From positions 30,033,458-30,097,457 of the forward strand of contig OX155952.1 of assembly GCA_944548615.1 (NCBI GenBank): a stretch of 64,000 bases of DNA, given 5' to 3'. How positions within the stretch are numbered: the stretch's first letter is position 1; each line of letters opens with the position of its first letter. Shown in pieces: positions 23,244-36,200 of this stretch. Below the pieces are notes generated by a model, which was not told the origin of the DNA, made no database searches, and worked only from the letters and a program-made list of their open reading frames with translations. This DNA comes from Micropterix aruncella. Its lineage: Eukaryota; Arthropoda; Insecta; Lepidoptera; Micropterigidae. The position numbers and the translations under genes are program-made.

Positions 23244-24077
23244 TTATAATTCGTTAATATTATATAATTCTCTCGCAATAAGGTAGCCTTTTAATTTCGA
23301 TTTAAATTGGGTGATATTTCCGTTTCTACATATACTTTTAATATTCTCAGGCAGTTTATTGTAACACGCCATTCCAACGTAATTTGGATCCCTTTTGAAT
23401 AATTCCAGAGATGGACGGGGTAATGCTAAATTGTGCCTACATCTGGTGAAATGCGAGTGAATTTCTTTTTGGGTCTTCATTTTTCCTATGTTTTTTAATA
23501 TTAATTTTATGCATTCAAATATGTATAGTGATGGTAGCGTTAGAATACTGAGAGTTTTGAAGTGACCACGACATGATTCATTATGTTTAAGGTTTATCAA
23601 TATTCTTATGGCTCGTTTTTGGAGAGAGAAAATATGTTGCCTTAAAACTACTGTACACTGTGTCCAGAAGGGAATCCCGTAACGAAGAATTGACTCGAAA
23701 TAGGCAAAGTATATTATTTTGGTGTGTTTAACACTGATTAGTTTCCTTATTTGCCTTAGTAAGAAACTGGCGCTGGATAGTCTGTCGCTTAATTCCTCTC
23801 CGTGAGCATTCCACCTTAAATTTTCATCTAAAACTAAACCCAGAAATTTATGGCTTTTAATATTGGCTACTGTGTTTGCACCGATAATTAAATTTTGACT
23901 GTTTATAACCTTATTTTTTCTACAAGATAGGAAAATGGATACTGTCTTGGATGTGTTTAGAGACAGATTATTTTTCTCGAACCAGGTATTCAACAGAGCC
24001 AATTCATGGTTTAACATTTTCACTACATTCTCTATTTTGGCATCTGCAAAGCTTATGCTGGTGTCATCTGCATACAA
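23244..24077 (-). pseudogene. Reverse transcriptase palm and C-terminal region with YADD
   Basis: An uninterrupted 277-codon frame opens at the catalytic box MYADDTSISF (YADD at 24074-24063), the metal-binding site of the polymerase. It continues through NLSLNTSKT, HKFLGLVLDENLRW, RQIRKLISVKHTKIIYFAYF, ILRYGIPFW, LQKRAIRIL and a C-terminal basic region before the stop. The order and spacing are those of Jockey/CR1-like polymerases. The frame is long and intact here, but preceding segments carry a nonsense codon and frameshifts, so no full enzyme can be made. Confidence 0.85.
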
Positions 24078-24477
24078 AGTTACATTTGAGTGAGCTACTA
24101 TAGATGGGAGATCATTAATATATAGAATGAAATCGGTCCCAGGATGTTTCCCTGAGGAACACCGCTCTTCGTTTCACACTCATCGGAAATGGTTCTCTTC
24201 AATACGCCACCTGTGCAGTGTGCAGTCGTCTAATTGTACAACTTGTTTTCTTTTTGAGAGATAGCTGCTGAACCATTTTAAGCTATTTCCTCGGATTCCA
24301 TATCTGTCGAGTTTAGTTAGCAGTGTTTGATGGTCTACCAGACTCTACCATATCGATCGCTTTTGATAAATCGCAAAATACGGTACTTGAATAAAGTTTC
24401 TTGTCCATGTCATTGTACATTTTTCTCAGAACGTTGTTCAGTGCATCGATTGTACCTTTATTTCTTCTGAAACCGAA

Positions 24478-24822
24478 CTAAGATTTTGTTAGGATATTTT
24501 TGTTTTCTATGTATTTTAACAACCTTGAATTTACTATTTTTTCAAGCACTTTGGAAAAAACAGGTAGCAACGTTATTGGTCTGTAGTTGTTTATTTCAGT
24601 TTTTGGACCTTTTTTATGTATAGGAATAATTTTAGCAATTTTGAATTGATCTGGGAAAATTCCATCTCGGAGAGATATATTGAATATATAGGCTAATTTG
24701 TCAACTATAAACGGAAGTGTCAATTTTACCATGTCTATTGCGATATCGTCAATTCCTGAGGATTTTTTATTTTTCATGGAATTCACTATTTTTGTTATTT
24801 CAACAACATCAGTTGGCTGCAT
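24478..24822 (-). pseudogene. Reverse transcriptase fingers region
   Basis: The frame reads MKNKKSSGIDDIAIDMVKL, FKIAKIIPIHKKGPKTEINN and YRPITLLPVFSKVLEKIVN. These are the classical motifs 1 to 2 of non-LTR polymerases (SSG.D.I, KIIPI.K.G, NNYRPI.LLP..SK..EK). It ends in a TAG exactly where the family continues with FGFR, and the FGFR sequence follows in frame after the stop, so the break is a point nonsense mutation. Confidence 0.85.
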
Positions 24823-25151
24823 GAAGAAAATATGTCTGCTGTAAGGTATATTGTGCCCACCTGTTGTTGCAGATTGTTCTGTGAGGTGTTTGATTGTGAT
24901 ATTTGACCGATTTGGGAAAAGAAAGTGTTGAACATATTCGCTACTTCTGTTTGATCTTCGACCGTATGGCCCTTTCGGTTAAGAGTAATGTTAGAGTAGC
25001 ACTTTTTTCCTTTGCCCATTTTATCATTTACAAGCTGCCATAATGCTTTTGAATTATTTTTCAAATTTAATATTTCATTTCGGATTAGATTTCTTTTGGC
25101 ATTCCTAACCACTCGCCTATATATTTTCTCGTATTTATTTATAAATTTCAT
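24795..25151 (-). pseudogene. Region between endonuclease and polymerase of the same element
   Basis: The frame reads KYEKIYRRVVRNAKRNLIRN, SKALWQLVNDKMGKGKK and VEDQTEVANMFNTFFSQIG. The NTFFS.IG segment typically precedes the polymerase in Jockey-superfamily ORF2. It overlaps the next segment in another frame, showing a frameshift around 24795-24822. The endonuclease domain that should come before is absent. Confidence 0.7.
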
Positions 25152-25235
25152 AACAAAATCATCGCATTTAAACTTTCGTACAAAACGTCATTAATTTGCT
25201 CCATGCTTTGCTGCTTTTACTATTGAATGTACCTG

Positions 25236-27286
25236 TATACCACACTGCGGCGCCAGAGAAGACGGACGATGAATACTGAATAAACCAACCTATATTTCAG
25301 TTAAGTCTTCGACCTAAATTTTAGTTTTTTATTTAGTAGAAACTCTCGTGCGTAACGTGAATAAAATTCCATGAAGAGTAATGACATGAGATTGGTTTCA
25401 TTATTACTATTTTATTCATATATCATTATATCATTCATGATTTTGCGTTTGTGCGTATAATGATCAGTGATAAAACGCGGTGGCGCGATTTATAATAATG
25501 TGTATAATTTCTTTTAGTTTAGTTAGAAATTTAATTTTGGGGTCGGTATATATTTTCTGGGGAATAATAATATATTTTTTGTTTAGGGTTTTCAAAATAG
25601 TTATAAATGCCACAACGTTAACATGTTCTTCTGAATATCTAGTAGTTGTTACGACGAAATGACTACGTTTGGTTATAAAGGCATCCTTTATCAATTTGCT
25701 CTTTTTCTGATTTTTAGAATGTGTATTTATTTTTAATGAAATCGAAGTTTTTCCCCGCAAAACCGGTGTTCCTGAGGCTTGTCTTGGAACCGAGTCCAGA
25801 CGTGTAAATAATAGGTGTAACTCTTCCGTCGTTCACTAGCAGGATGACAGTTTTGCCCGAGGTGGGCACATAAATAGGGGGTCTAAGCCACACTGCTTCA
25901 AAATGCACACCACTAATTCGAGAGATGCCTTGGATTGCGTGTCGTGTGCAGTAAAAGTCGATTTTCTTTCCATGCCTAATCGCAAATTACACATCGCTCG
26001 AAGACAACACAGTTTATTGACTACTGGAGCGCCGCCGTCGATCGACGGATGTGAACGATTTGTAGCAAGCCCACAAATTCATGAATATCTAGTAGCTTCG
26101 TGCGTTGAGCTACTGATTTCTGTTAACGCCCTAAAGTCTTCGAGCTCCTATTAAGTTACTTTAAGGAGTCGGACTTTCATGCCAGAGATTCTCAGTTAAA
26201 ATCCTGAGTATTTCTGAGTGGTACCACTAGTCCGGTGGCTTCGAGCTGAAGTTTTGGATCTTCCTTTAGGTACGTCTAGGTAGGTACTAATGAACATGTT
26301 TATCGTCTGACGTGGATCGATCTGGAATCGATACAAGGAAAACTCGAACAAAAATCATTTTTCTAGGATTACATTATCCAATTTCAAGAGATGCTAAAGA
26401 AATCACAACAGAACATAATAAAAAATATATATTGCATACCGTTTCTTTACGATAGAGATCAAACTGTTAGAAATCATTTAAGTAGACGTTTTAGGAATTC
26501 AATGGGAGATAGGTATATTAAGTAGTCGAATGTCTACAAAACAGTGGTATACGTAAGCTATTAGAAAATTATTCAACCTTATCTATCTTGTCGTAAATAA
26601 ATGAAGTACGGGAGTTGCTTCGGTGCATGGAGTGCTTCACTACATGGAATCGTGTGCGCATATGTGATTTTTTTCACGCCTGCTGAAAGCCCCAGTCGCT
26701 GGCAACCGGCCCATTGGTGAGTACGTGCAGTGAGCGTCCACTGGATTGTCAAGGATGGAAGGACTAGAAATTGTATCAATTTTACAAAAGCTTGATAATA
26801 CCCAAGTGGAAATCATTCATCAACTTTCATGTCCAAATCGTTTGCAGAGCAGGCGTCTCAGTTTTGGAACCCCTGAGACAACTAGAAAACCTGAAGGAGT
26901 AAAAATATATATAAAGCGACATTTGATCAACGTATGAATAAGTCTTCCCCCCCCCCCCTCCTCCCCCACCAGTCTCATTTTATTTCCTTGTTATATTCCA
27001 TTCCTCCCTGCAATGTCGTGCTGACCTAAGTTAATAAGTTAATAAATAATATAACTGTTTTATTCTAATTATTATGATTATTATATACGGAATTATTTTA
27101 TTATGTCCGCTACTTTATAAGAATGAATGTATATAAATCAATTTGCCCACATAAACCTTTAGTCATAATAATCCTAGCTGTACGGTTGAAAGATATGAAC
27201 ACTTGGCGATAGGCCCACCATGTTGTACTCTATTGTGTGTGCAATAAAGTTTTTCAAAAAACAAGATCCTGCAGGTTTTCAGGGCG
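25236..27286. other. Intergenic, no recognised gene
   Basis: Positions 25740-26150 and 26600-26760 are less AT-rich with frames on both strands (for example 25903-26154 plus) that show no motif. A C-rich run sits at about 26947-26969. GGTGAGTACGTG near 26716 resembles a splice donor, but no exon with a family match precedes it. Confidence 0.35.
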
Positions 27287-27615
27287 CAATGAGCTCACGG
27301 ATAAAGGAAAGGTACAACTGCTTTGAAGATATTGGCACATTAGTGGACAGTGAACCACGTCCCGGTAGGCCCTCAACAAGACAACTTGACAATGTCATTG
27401 ACCATTCATGGATTTTGGTCATGCAGGGTCCATGCATTCTCGGCGTTCCAGTGGTTTATCAGGCTTCCTACTTTCTTGTCATTGGTCCCTGTGATTTTTT
27501 TGGCTAATCCCTCAATTTATAAATGCCGCTGATAGGGGTCGATTCGACATTATGCGTAATGCGATGGCCCAGTTGAACATCATTCTAGATAAATGCGTTC
27601 CAGAATTGTTTGTCG
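27287..27615 (+). pseudogene. Possible mariner-type transposase relic
   Basis: A plus frame reads MSSRIKERYNCFEDIGTLVD then SEPRPGRPSTRQLDNVID. The RFK.G....ED....PRPGRPST pattern is typical of the region after the N-terminal helix-turn-helix of mariner-like transposases. After a break, RGRFDIMRNAMAQLNII (about 27540-27590) could be the C-terminus. The catalytic DDD/DDE core is not visible and no inverted repeats were found, so this is a short, internally deleted relic at best. Confidence 0.35.
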
Positions 27616-28870
27616 GATAGGAGTAAATTTATTTTGTATAGAGTATGTTTATACTTGGCGTATAATTTTTAACTGGTTGAGATTTATGTGTTCGCTGATA
27701 TTCTAGAGTGTAGGACTTTAACTGACGTGAACGTGCTCGTTTGTATATTCGAGCAGCGATATTTACCTACCTTCTTGCTCCTGATTGAGTATTTTCCAAG
27801 AACTCTTCGAATACATGTCAAATAGACTTGGCACCAAGATGGAGATGATTGCCGTCAACGTATTTAGAAGTGTTAAGGCTCACTAGAGCCGGAATGTCAT
27901 CCACGTCGTCAGAGTTCACGATTAAACGCCACTCATTAGGCCGATTCCTGACAAACGGGCTGAAGGCTGCGAGTGAAGCCCTCGCACGCCATCGCTTGAT
28001 ACGCGGTGAGCCTCCTCGCCGCAGATCAAATCAACCGAATTACTCCGACAATGGAAGAGATTGACCGTCCCTCGGCTCCCATTGACAGTCAATTACGATT
28101 CAATGAATTAAGTTTCGGCCTATCACTGTTGATGCCGTGTGCGCATTGCGCTCTAGCCGACATGTCATTAAGGGCTGCCACATGGTTTATCAATCAAAAT
28201 AAATTAAAATTGATAGGGGGGATCAAGTCAAGAAAGACAATGGATTAAATAGTGAAAAGAAACAAGAGGAAATAATTAGATGTGACGCATATTCATGACA
28301 ATTACAGTAAGTCAATTAAATGTGCCGGGGGAAAATCTCTTGACAGAATTGAGCAAGCACTGCTCTCTATAAAATTACCTCGCTGATATGTGGCAGGAGT
28401 TATATCTGCCACATAATGCTGCGAAATGATATATGTATATGACAAAGTACAAGGCAAGAAGAATAGAGAATTGCGTCAAAATGTAAAAGAGATACAATAT
28501 TCTTGTAGTCTGCAAAATTTAAAAAGATACAGATTGATAGCAGCGATAAGAATGGCACAGGTGGAAGGACATCGAAAGGTTTAAAAACAGATATAATAGA
28601 TACTATTGTACACCTCATGCAACAATATATAGAATACTGAACAATAGAGAATCGGAAAACACAAGATAAAAAGTGATCCGGAAGGAGGCGAAGCTGCACA
28701 AAATAACAATTTGTAATAGGGGAAAGGGCGCTGGAAAGGACGAGAAAAGGACGCGAATCATTACGATACTCTCCTCACCCTATTTCCTGACAATCCCCTT
28801 TTACAGAATGTGCTTTAAATATGCAGGTTTTTAATATCTGACGGTTGTTCTCATAATCCTACCTTTCGTG
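27616..28870. other. Intergenic, no recognised gene
   Basis: Positions 27840-28190 are less AT-rich, with frames at 27849-28064 and 28006-28248 lacking domains. The minus frame 28400-28699 is hydrophobic but has no supporting context. Confidence 0.35.
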
Positions 28871-29560
28871 GAGCAGTTGTTTCAATGCTACTACACATAA
28901 TGTGCTTCCTGGTCATAATCACACACATAATGTAGAAAGGCTGCAAAATGTCTGCATTCGATTCATTTATGACCTACGAAAGTTTGACCATATTACGGAG
29001 TACAGAAGGAGACTTCACTGGCTGACGACCCGAGAAAGTAGAGATACGAGAGTCCTAGGTTTGCTCTTCAGAATCCTGAAGGGGGCCGCTCCGAAATATC
29101 TTATAAGTAGGTTCAAACCTCTATCTTCTCACGGGCGCCCTCTGAGATCTGAAGACAACCTACTGCTCTCGATCCCTAGTCACAGTAGTGATTTCTTCTC
29201 GCACTCTTTCTCTGTACGTGGAGCCCGTCTCTGGAATGCTTTACCCTCGCGTATAAGGATAGCACCTAGTTTGTATTGCTTCAAACGCAGGCTCAAAGAA
29301 CACTTGAACCCACGCTCATAAACTTTTCCTTATTTTTCCCTATTTTTTCCTCCCTATTGCGTCCCTTGCGTCATTATAGGTTTATTGTTTGTTTTTTTTC
29401 TTAAATTTATTGTTTTGTTTCCCTGCTGAATTTAAATGATTAAAATTTAATTTATTAGTTTATTTTTACCGCATAACATGTTATTCCACTAGGTTAAGGT
29501 TAGCTGTAAGATATTGCTTTTAGGCAATAAGCTCGCCGTTTTGTTAAAGCAAATAAAGCG
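28871..29560 (+). pseudogene. LINE 3' end: polymerase C-terminus, 3' UTR and hairpin tail
   Basis: A frame open from about 28880 to 29321 reads VERLQNVCIRFIYDLRKFDH, LHWLTTRESRDTRVL, APKYLISRF and FSHSFSVRGARLWNALPSRI. This is the complete C-terminal region of a Jockey-superfamily polymerase (RLQN..IRFI, LPR/WL, APKYL, F..SFSVR..RLWN.LP). The catalytic domain is missing (5' truncation). The 3' UTR ends with GTTAGCTGTAAGATATTGC, a hairpin ATTGC...GCAAT (29513-29528), CTCGCC and CAAATAAA. The same tail occurs at 45490-45590 and in SINE S. Confidence 0.85.
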
Positions 29561-30384
29561 TAAAAATTTAATGTACTCTAACGTGGACGCGGACAGGGTA
29601 ATTCCTGACAGGGTGGTACGATCTAATGTGACATATAGGAAAACAGGACGTGTCAGCAGTGTTTATTCAAAATGTAATATCCCAGACTCTATTCTCAATC
29701 TGGTTCGTCTTTACAGTCTGTTTCGTCTTTACAGTCTGTTTGCTATAATAGTCTCACTGTTTTGTGTTGTTTTATCTTACCATCTTGTCTTGTCTTACAT
29801 TACCTTACTGTCTTGTCTTACCTTACTCTCTTGTTACTCTCCTTACTGTCTCGTTACTACTGGTTTGTCTTTAATGGCCTTACTGCCGCACGATTCAAGT
29901 ACTTACCTAGTTTCAGAAATTAGGTTATATTCAGATTTACAATTGCAAATGCGCATCGAGCTTTAAAGGCTGTTTGAATAATGGAGAGTAACTTATGCCT
30001 AAAATATGCGAATTTATGCTTGTAACAATATATGCAGATGGAGACGTGAGAAGCAGGGGGAAAGAGGGTTAATAGTCCAAGAATAAATTATTGAATATCC
30101 TTACTCTTCTTCTTCCACAGACTGTAATATTTCATTGCTGAATATACTGCGTCTATTCATCTTGATTCTCCCGTCCCGCTACTGCTCTGATGTAATCTGT
30201 CAATTTTATTTGCTCTTAAAATGAAGGTAACTCTTTTGGTAAGATTTCTTAGAGTATCCCTACTTTTTTACATATACCTATTTATTATTACCGCATTTTT
30301 CGTAAAAATGCTAAAACAATAACGATAGAATTTAAACAAGTAAACATAAGGAATAAAAAACACAACTGCCGTTACAAAAAGTGA
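29561..30384. other. Intergenic with a pyrimidine-rich degenerate tandem tract
   Basis: TCGTCTTTACAGTCTGTT occurs twice in tandem at about 29706-29742. It is followed by a degenerate run of TGTCTTGTCTTACCTTACT-like units to about 29870. Otherwise no feature. Confidence 0.5.
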
Positions 30385-30760
30385 ACTACTGTATTTAGAA
30401 TTATTTTTATTATGTTTTTTATGACATATTTGTGGTTTATGTATTTATCCAAATAGATTCATATATATTTTCGGAATTTACTCAATTAGACCTTTCATTT
30501 GACACTAAACATGATATATTTATTGTGATTTATTGACATTTGGAGATTTGTACATTTAGACAACTATTTACTTGATATTTGGACAGTTAAGGTACCTCTA
30601 CGACACTCGGGATGACATAATGGTTCTAACAATATCACATACTTCTTAATCTGTTCGAGCGTTTAGAAGTTAAGGTGGAATAAAGAAACGGAAAACATAC
30701 ATCGATGAAATCTGAACACATTACACTACTTTTTTTGTTGGGCAGTCGTGTAAAAAGTAA
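30385..30760 (+). repeat. 370-bp repeat H, copy 2
   Basis: It matches 13555-13925 along its full length (see copy 1). Both copies end near GTGTAAAAAG, suggesting a defined right border. No target duplication could be fixed. Confidence 0.75.
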
Positions 30761-31629
30761 TGATGATCACCCATATTTAGATATTCTCATTGTAAACTAG
30801 ATGTTTATAATTTCCTGCGCATTACGCAGATTAGCTAATCATATTCCTTAAACTATCGACACTGTAGTTACTTGATACTATGTTTTTATAGAAGATAATT
30901 TGTATATGTGGGTTTTTTCTGGATATGCTTAGGTTGAAATAATTATTGATGGATTTGGAACTAAAGATTTTGATTTAGATATGAGATTTCGAAAACAATA
31001 TGTATGAATACTAGTTACATTTATCACTAGGAGTTACATGACCCAGTGGCGTTCGTAAAAATTGAGTAAAAATGCGATTTACACGTTATTAAAAAAACTA
31101 CCCTTTTGTTTGCACGTTATACGGGTTAAGGGTAGACGAAAGTCTATATGTATTTACCAGATTTAGTTATATACATATACAAAGACCTATTTACGACTAA
31201 TAGATGTATAGGTAGGTTATGACATCTTGTCACGAGAGAGAGCGCAGCATCCGATATTCCGCTTTTCCCATACAATTCGATTTGATCGGGCCAATGCAAG
31301 CACGCTGTAGCCGGATCATCTCTGATTAATGCCTTTCAATTGTGAATTATACTGCAATGTAAATATGCAATTGCAGCTAATGGAAGCTACGGGGACGTTA
31401 TTTTACGAAAATAAATACCAGATTATTTTATTGGAAACTAAAGTGACTGTAACAGTCTTACTTCAAGTGTATGAATGTTAGCGAATGAAAACATTACTAC
31501 AGCAAGTTCAAAGCTCTGATGATTTTGAATCTTGGATATCTTTAGCTTTAGGTAAGTATAATTTGTTCCTTGCCAAAAATCTATATTTAGTCCCAAGTGA
31601 CAGCCATGGTTCATATTGGCCAGAGAACT
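30761..31629. other. Intergenic, no recognised feature
   Basis: AT-rich sequence with no frame or repeat partner noticed. Confidence 0.5.
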
Positions 31630-31765
31630 TTTTCGACGAAGCACATTGGTGATCCGGGCGGCCAAAATTATTTCTCCATTTAAATCCTTAATTATCATTT
31701 AGCAATATAAGGGCTAAATATTATGTTGTAAAAAATATGCTTCTGTCTCTTCGCGATATCTTCAG
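31630..31765 (+). repeat. Short dispersed repeat G, copy 2
   Basis: CCGGGCGGCCAAAATTATTT followed later by GTCTCTTCGCGATATCTTC parallels 6256-6430 in order and orientation. Confidence 0.45.
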
Positions 31766-32056
31766 AGAAATTATCCAAATTTTTTGTTTTGAAAAAAAAA
31801 CAATTCTTACTTTTATACTGTTAATATAATTATTTTATTTTATTCAGAAATACATAGTTCACAAGAAAAAGCAAGCCAACCAATTAAATATACTGTTTAA
31901 CCGAAAAATATTTTCGGGTAAAATATGATAACATTTTTTATTAAATAGTTAAAGGAAACCGAGTAGGGTAATAGAAAGCGAGGAACCAGGGAGAAAATGA
32001 AATATGTTCTTAGTAATACGTATTTGTATATACTACACAATACATACTTATATTAC

Positions 32057-32058
<2 letters not shown>

Positions 32059-32137
<79 letters not shown>
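32059..32137. repeat. (TA)n microsatellite, about 79 bases
   Basis: Uninterrupted AT dinucleotides. A 68-codon frame running through it (isoleucine-tyrosine repeats) is an artefact of this tract. Confidence 0.95.
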
Positions 32138-32139
<2 letters not shown>

Positions 32140-33139
32140 AACTATAAAATATAGAAATATGATAGTTCAAGTCCGTTGTTTAAATACATTGATTTATGCA
32201 TAGCAATCGTCGTACACTCTGTACAAACGATTTATGAATGAGTTCTGTCCGTAGTAGTTGTTGCAACGACTCGGATGATATAATATCACCTGTCTTGTTC
32301 TGAAAGGGGTCCGGAATTGTAATAGCTGGACCAGACCCATGCAGTTTATAACAATATTAATGATTTTGTGAAGGGAGACTAAATCGTGGTACGTTCTTCG
32401 ATCAGTGAGGTAATGTTATGGACTGACTGTCAAATATGACGTAGGATCAATTCATTATGATTATATGACGTAGGATGTCAAATATGATCAATATGACGAT
32501 ATGAGTATGTAAAATGTGACGTAGGATGAATTGCGATTCAAATATTTTTTTTAATTTATTCTGAATACGTTCTATTCTGTTTACATGGACGCCATATAAC
32601 GTGTTAGTAAGCGCACATCGAGCTTATAGTTTCTTAACCCAAAACGCTTCATCATGGCGACCCGCGGCTTTTTAACGATCGTTTTAAAACCATTTTTATG
32701 CGCTTTTTTATTATTCGTCCCCGGGTCTAATTTAAAAGTTTTCGCCTTATCGCGTAATTAACTTTGGCCGGATTACGCACAGAGCTAAGGGTAGGAAAAT
32801 GTCCGCCTGGTTCGCATGACTGGAATATTCGCAGTTAATCAGCGAAAATTAAATCACGCCACCTTCAGCGCCTTGGGAAGGAGAATTATAATATCGCGAA
32901 AGGGCGCGCACCGTCAGCGAGCGTTATGTAATTATGTTTTCGCTTTTCATCTGACGTTCGTTATTATTAACTAGAGAAAACACGATAAAAATGACGAAGA
33001 AGCGGTAGATCGTGTTCTAACTCTAACGTAGATTATTTTCATTTAGGTACCTCCTGATGTTTCAGCGATGTAACGAGGTGCTAGGCATAGGACACCGAAA
33101 CATTGCCTAATGTTGTGCGGTGATGTAGGATCTATAACT
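32138..33139. other. Unique-looking sequence; TGACGTAGGAT repeated
   Basis: TGACGTAGGAT occurs three times between about 32440 and 32530 within a degenerate TCAAATATGA-type array. From 32590 to 33000 the sequence is less AT-rich and complex (AACGATCGTTTTAAAACC, TTTTCGCCTTATCGCGTAAT) with no coding frame, a possible conserved noncoding segment. Confidence 0.4.
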
Positions 33140-33290
33140 ATTTTATCAATATTCAATTATTTAATAACTATGTAATTAATTATAAAGTTATTTATTAATA
33201 ATTAAATAAATATTAATAATTAATTAATAGCTAACTAATTAATTAATTAACTAATAACAGTTAATTAATAATTAACCAATTCAGAGATCA
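33140..33290. repeat. TTAA/TTAT low-complexity tract
   Basis: Dense AATTAATTAATT and TTATTAATAATT words form an AT-only stretch with many short palindromes. Confidence 0.7.
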
Positions 33291-36200
33291 ATAACTAGGA
33301 TCATTATATGTCACCATTCTGTGGTGGTGGAGGATCTATCTGGAATAGGAACCTCCCAAACATAGAATAGAATATAATATATACTAATAATGTCTATGGC
33401 ACACCGACATGATTGGGAATCCATTACATCGGAATAAACTATACCGTGGTCCAAATTAACGTTGACAGATTTACAAAGTAAAATAATCAAAAATGGAGAA
33501 CGTTGCAATTAAATTTCTTTTTCTTTATTATTAGTCATGTCTTTGGGACAAATTAACATTCCGTTTCTCTCACGTTTAAACATAGTTGGTGCTAAGAATT
33601 AGGATTTTAAGCACCTTTGCTATTTTGTTGGTATTCCGTTTCATCAAAATTAAAAACCGATCTTAATCTTAAAATTTTCCGTTTTGTCTATGGCCATTCC
33701 AAAGCGGGGTCCTGATTTTGACAGCACACTCATTCGCCCGCCGGCCGTCACCCTGCCGCCCCCCGCTGCCGACTTATCGCCGCGTTTTCGGTTGATTCTA
33801 AAGCAACCATGTCAAACAGCAACAAAGAAAATACTTCAGGGCAGAACATAGATATGAATTAACGATTACTTACGATAATCTGCACTCATCATCCCTTCTT
33901 CGATTTAAAAGACAATGCTGAAAAAACGTCTTTGAAATTGCGACGAATAGTTATCGAAATCACGAGCGAAGCATGAGTTACACTGCTGTCAGACGTAGAC
34001 TGCTCGATTTTCGACCGTTTTTAGGTGAGACCTGAATAAGACCCAAAGAGCCTGATAACCTGTTTATAAGCACTCTCCGGTTAGGACCCATGAAATGAAA
34101 TACCCAAACATCAGGTCGAAATTAAGCGTCCGCGTTTTTAGATCCCAAGTTAGGGCCACTGATGTTTAATTGAGTTAAAGTCAGCGCTTATCCGAGAACG
34201 GGATAAAAAAACTGTGGAGCAATTACGTAGTATTGTTTCGAGTTTCTTTAATATTTTGTTGCTATGTATCAAAACCAAAGAAAAATATTTTGGGGACTAA
34301 TTAACTTTTTTGCTCAGAAAGAGTCCATTTTTATTTTTAATATTACGAGTACATTTTAAGTTATGTCCCAATCCATTAAAATTATTCATTTATTTTCCAT
34401 TTGCCATTTTTCCTATTCCTGATCATTTCAATGTACTCCACGTAATTACTGTAATCTGCGAATGTTAATCAGCCAACGTCAAAAAAACCTTGAAAACCAC
34501 CGACACGACGCACCGTCATCGCTCGTTAGATTGCGTGTATTTCGCATTTACCTTCAGATTCATATAAATACAATGCACATCATAAATATGCATTCAGCGA
34601 AATGCAGTTTTGTATGTCGCATTCGAATTGAATATTCGCTACAGTGAATTCTCCCATAACGTCGATAGACGCCTGCACGCCCGCCAGAACACGTTTAATT
34701 AATACGTTTATTTCGTTTTGTTACAGGTAAATGTCGATTTGAAACAATTGCGGTCGGAGAGCTGTATTTATGGTACGGTATAGAGAATTATTTTTTTTAC
34801 TTTATATAAAGAAACGCAGAAAAATATTTTTTCAATAATACAATTAGGGGTTAGTCTTTGCGCGGTGTCGGCGTATTTGCTGCCGCTGCAAACTTTTCTT
34901 TACAGACGCTCGTTTTCGTTGATTTATTGTGCAGCGTTTTCTTAATGGGACCTAAGGCGACCGCGCTCCTTTCATTACCTCGCACTTCCACGATTTCTTT
35001 GTTTTTTTTTGATCTAGAATTAAAAAAATACTTTTTTGTCATTTTCACTTACTACATCTACATACGTATCCAGTATCTACTATCTATGTATCCAGTGAAA
35101 TACTTTTTATCAATATTAGATTTGTTTAAAAGTTATTAGTCTCTGATATTTATGTTTTTACACATATTTTGATGAACTTAAAATCGGAATGAAAGAGTAC
35201 GATTTTCAATATTGTTTCTATTCAAGGCGTAAATAATTTTATGGACAGTCAAAATGAACAACATTTATAAATGTTTTTCCAAAATACAGCGATAACACTG
35301 AAAATTTGCACAAAATCGGGCTCCAGCCGTATTCGCAAAAAACGCAATGATCGCGCAATGATCTTTGATGCACAGCTGCGCACTCTATTTATCGCAATGT
35401 ATCTAGTTCTGAACCACCAGAAATAACGTAAGGTAAATAGTGAGCTTTTAAACCATATCGACTTCATAGCTCATAGCACAACATCGAAATCAGTGTATTT
35501 TGTCGTCTTTAGATTTTATTACATCGTCAACACTATACCAAAGTCATCAAAAAGACAACCGTCAATTAATCATCTAGAAGTTTGTATAAAAGTATACATT
35601 TTCTATAAAAGTTTGGGCACCTGTTGTAGCTGATGTTACTGTAAAATAGTATGATGGTACTGTAAAAAAGGATATTACTATATTGATTATTTTTTATTCC
35701 AGTTTCGCACCTTCTGTAATTTCAGTACTGATTCAGGTACTAGTTGGCGGCCTGTTGTCTTCTTTAGCTAACAGATAGCTCAAATCAAGTTCGTCAAACT
35801 ATTGCCAGTGGACTATGGTGATATTACATTTTAGTCGCTTATTTTTTTTTTCTCAGAGAGGAACACTAGCATCTAATGTCGCGCGCCCCTCATTTTGTGA
35901 TCAGTAAGTACGTTACTATCGTGCAAAGCCCGGATACTGGCGGTCATTCGTCGTGTCGCGCGGTCGACCCAAATCGTGATTGAAATCAATCGGTTTTCGT
36001 GATTGTAATTCACGCAGTCTATAAAGGTCCGCGCTCGATCCGACCTTCCTTTGTCTTTTACGAAACAAATGACGGATACCAAACTACTAATCATGGTCAG
36101 TAACGCGACGTTCTCTAGGTTTCTTCCTGATATTTTTAATCTAAAATCTAGATCTATTATCATCGAAATAATGTTTACATAATATATTACGTCCTTAACT

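Larger units (their letters stand above)
22912..25235 (-). mobile_element. 5'-truncated Jockey-superfamily non-LTR element
   Basis: This is the largest transposon relic in the window. On the minus strand it holds, in order, the linker before the polymerase (25151-24795), the fingers (24822-24478), a frameshifted palm with FCDLSKAIDMV, and a long segment with YADD and the thumb/C-terminus (24077-23244). An AT-rich 3' UTR ends in repeats of ATTTG (22912-22940 read as TCAAATCAAATCAAATC on the plus strand). Upstream of about 25235 no endonuclease or ORF1 remains. A second 3' end of the same family lies at 41225-41635. Confidence 0.85.

Noticed and set aside
27220..27507. Complete mariner transposase
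   Set aside because: Only a short GRPST-type motif region is seen; the catalytic core and the inverted repeats are absent, so only a tentative relic is listed.
31997..32203. 68-codon frame with alternating Ile and Tyr
   Set aside because: It is a translation of the (TA)n microsatellite.
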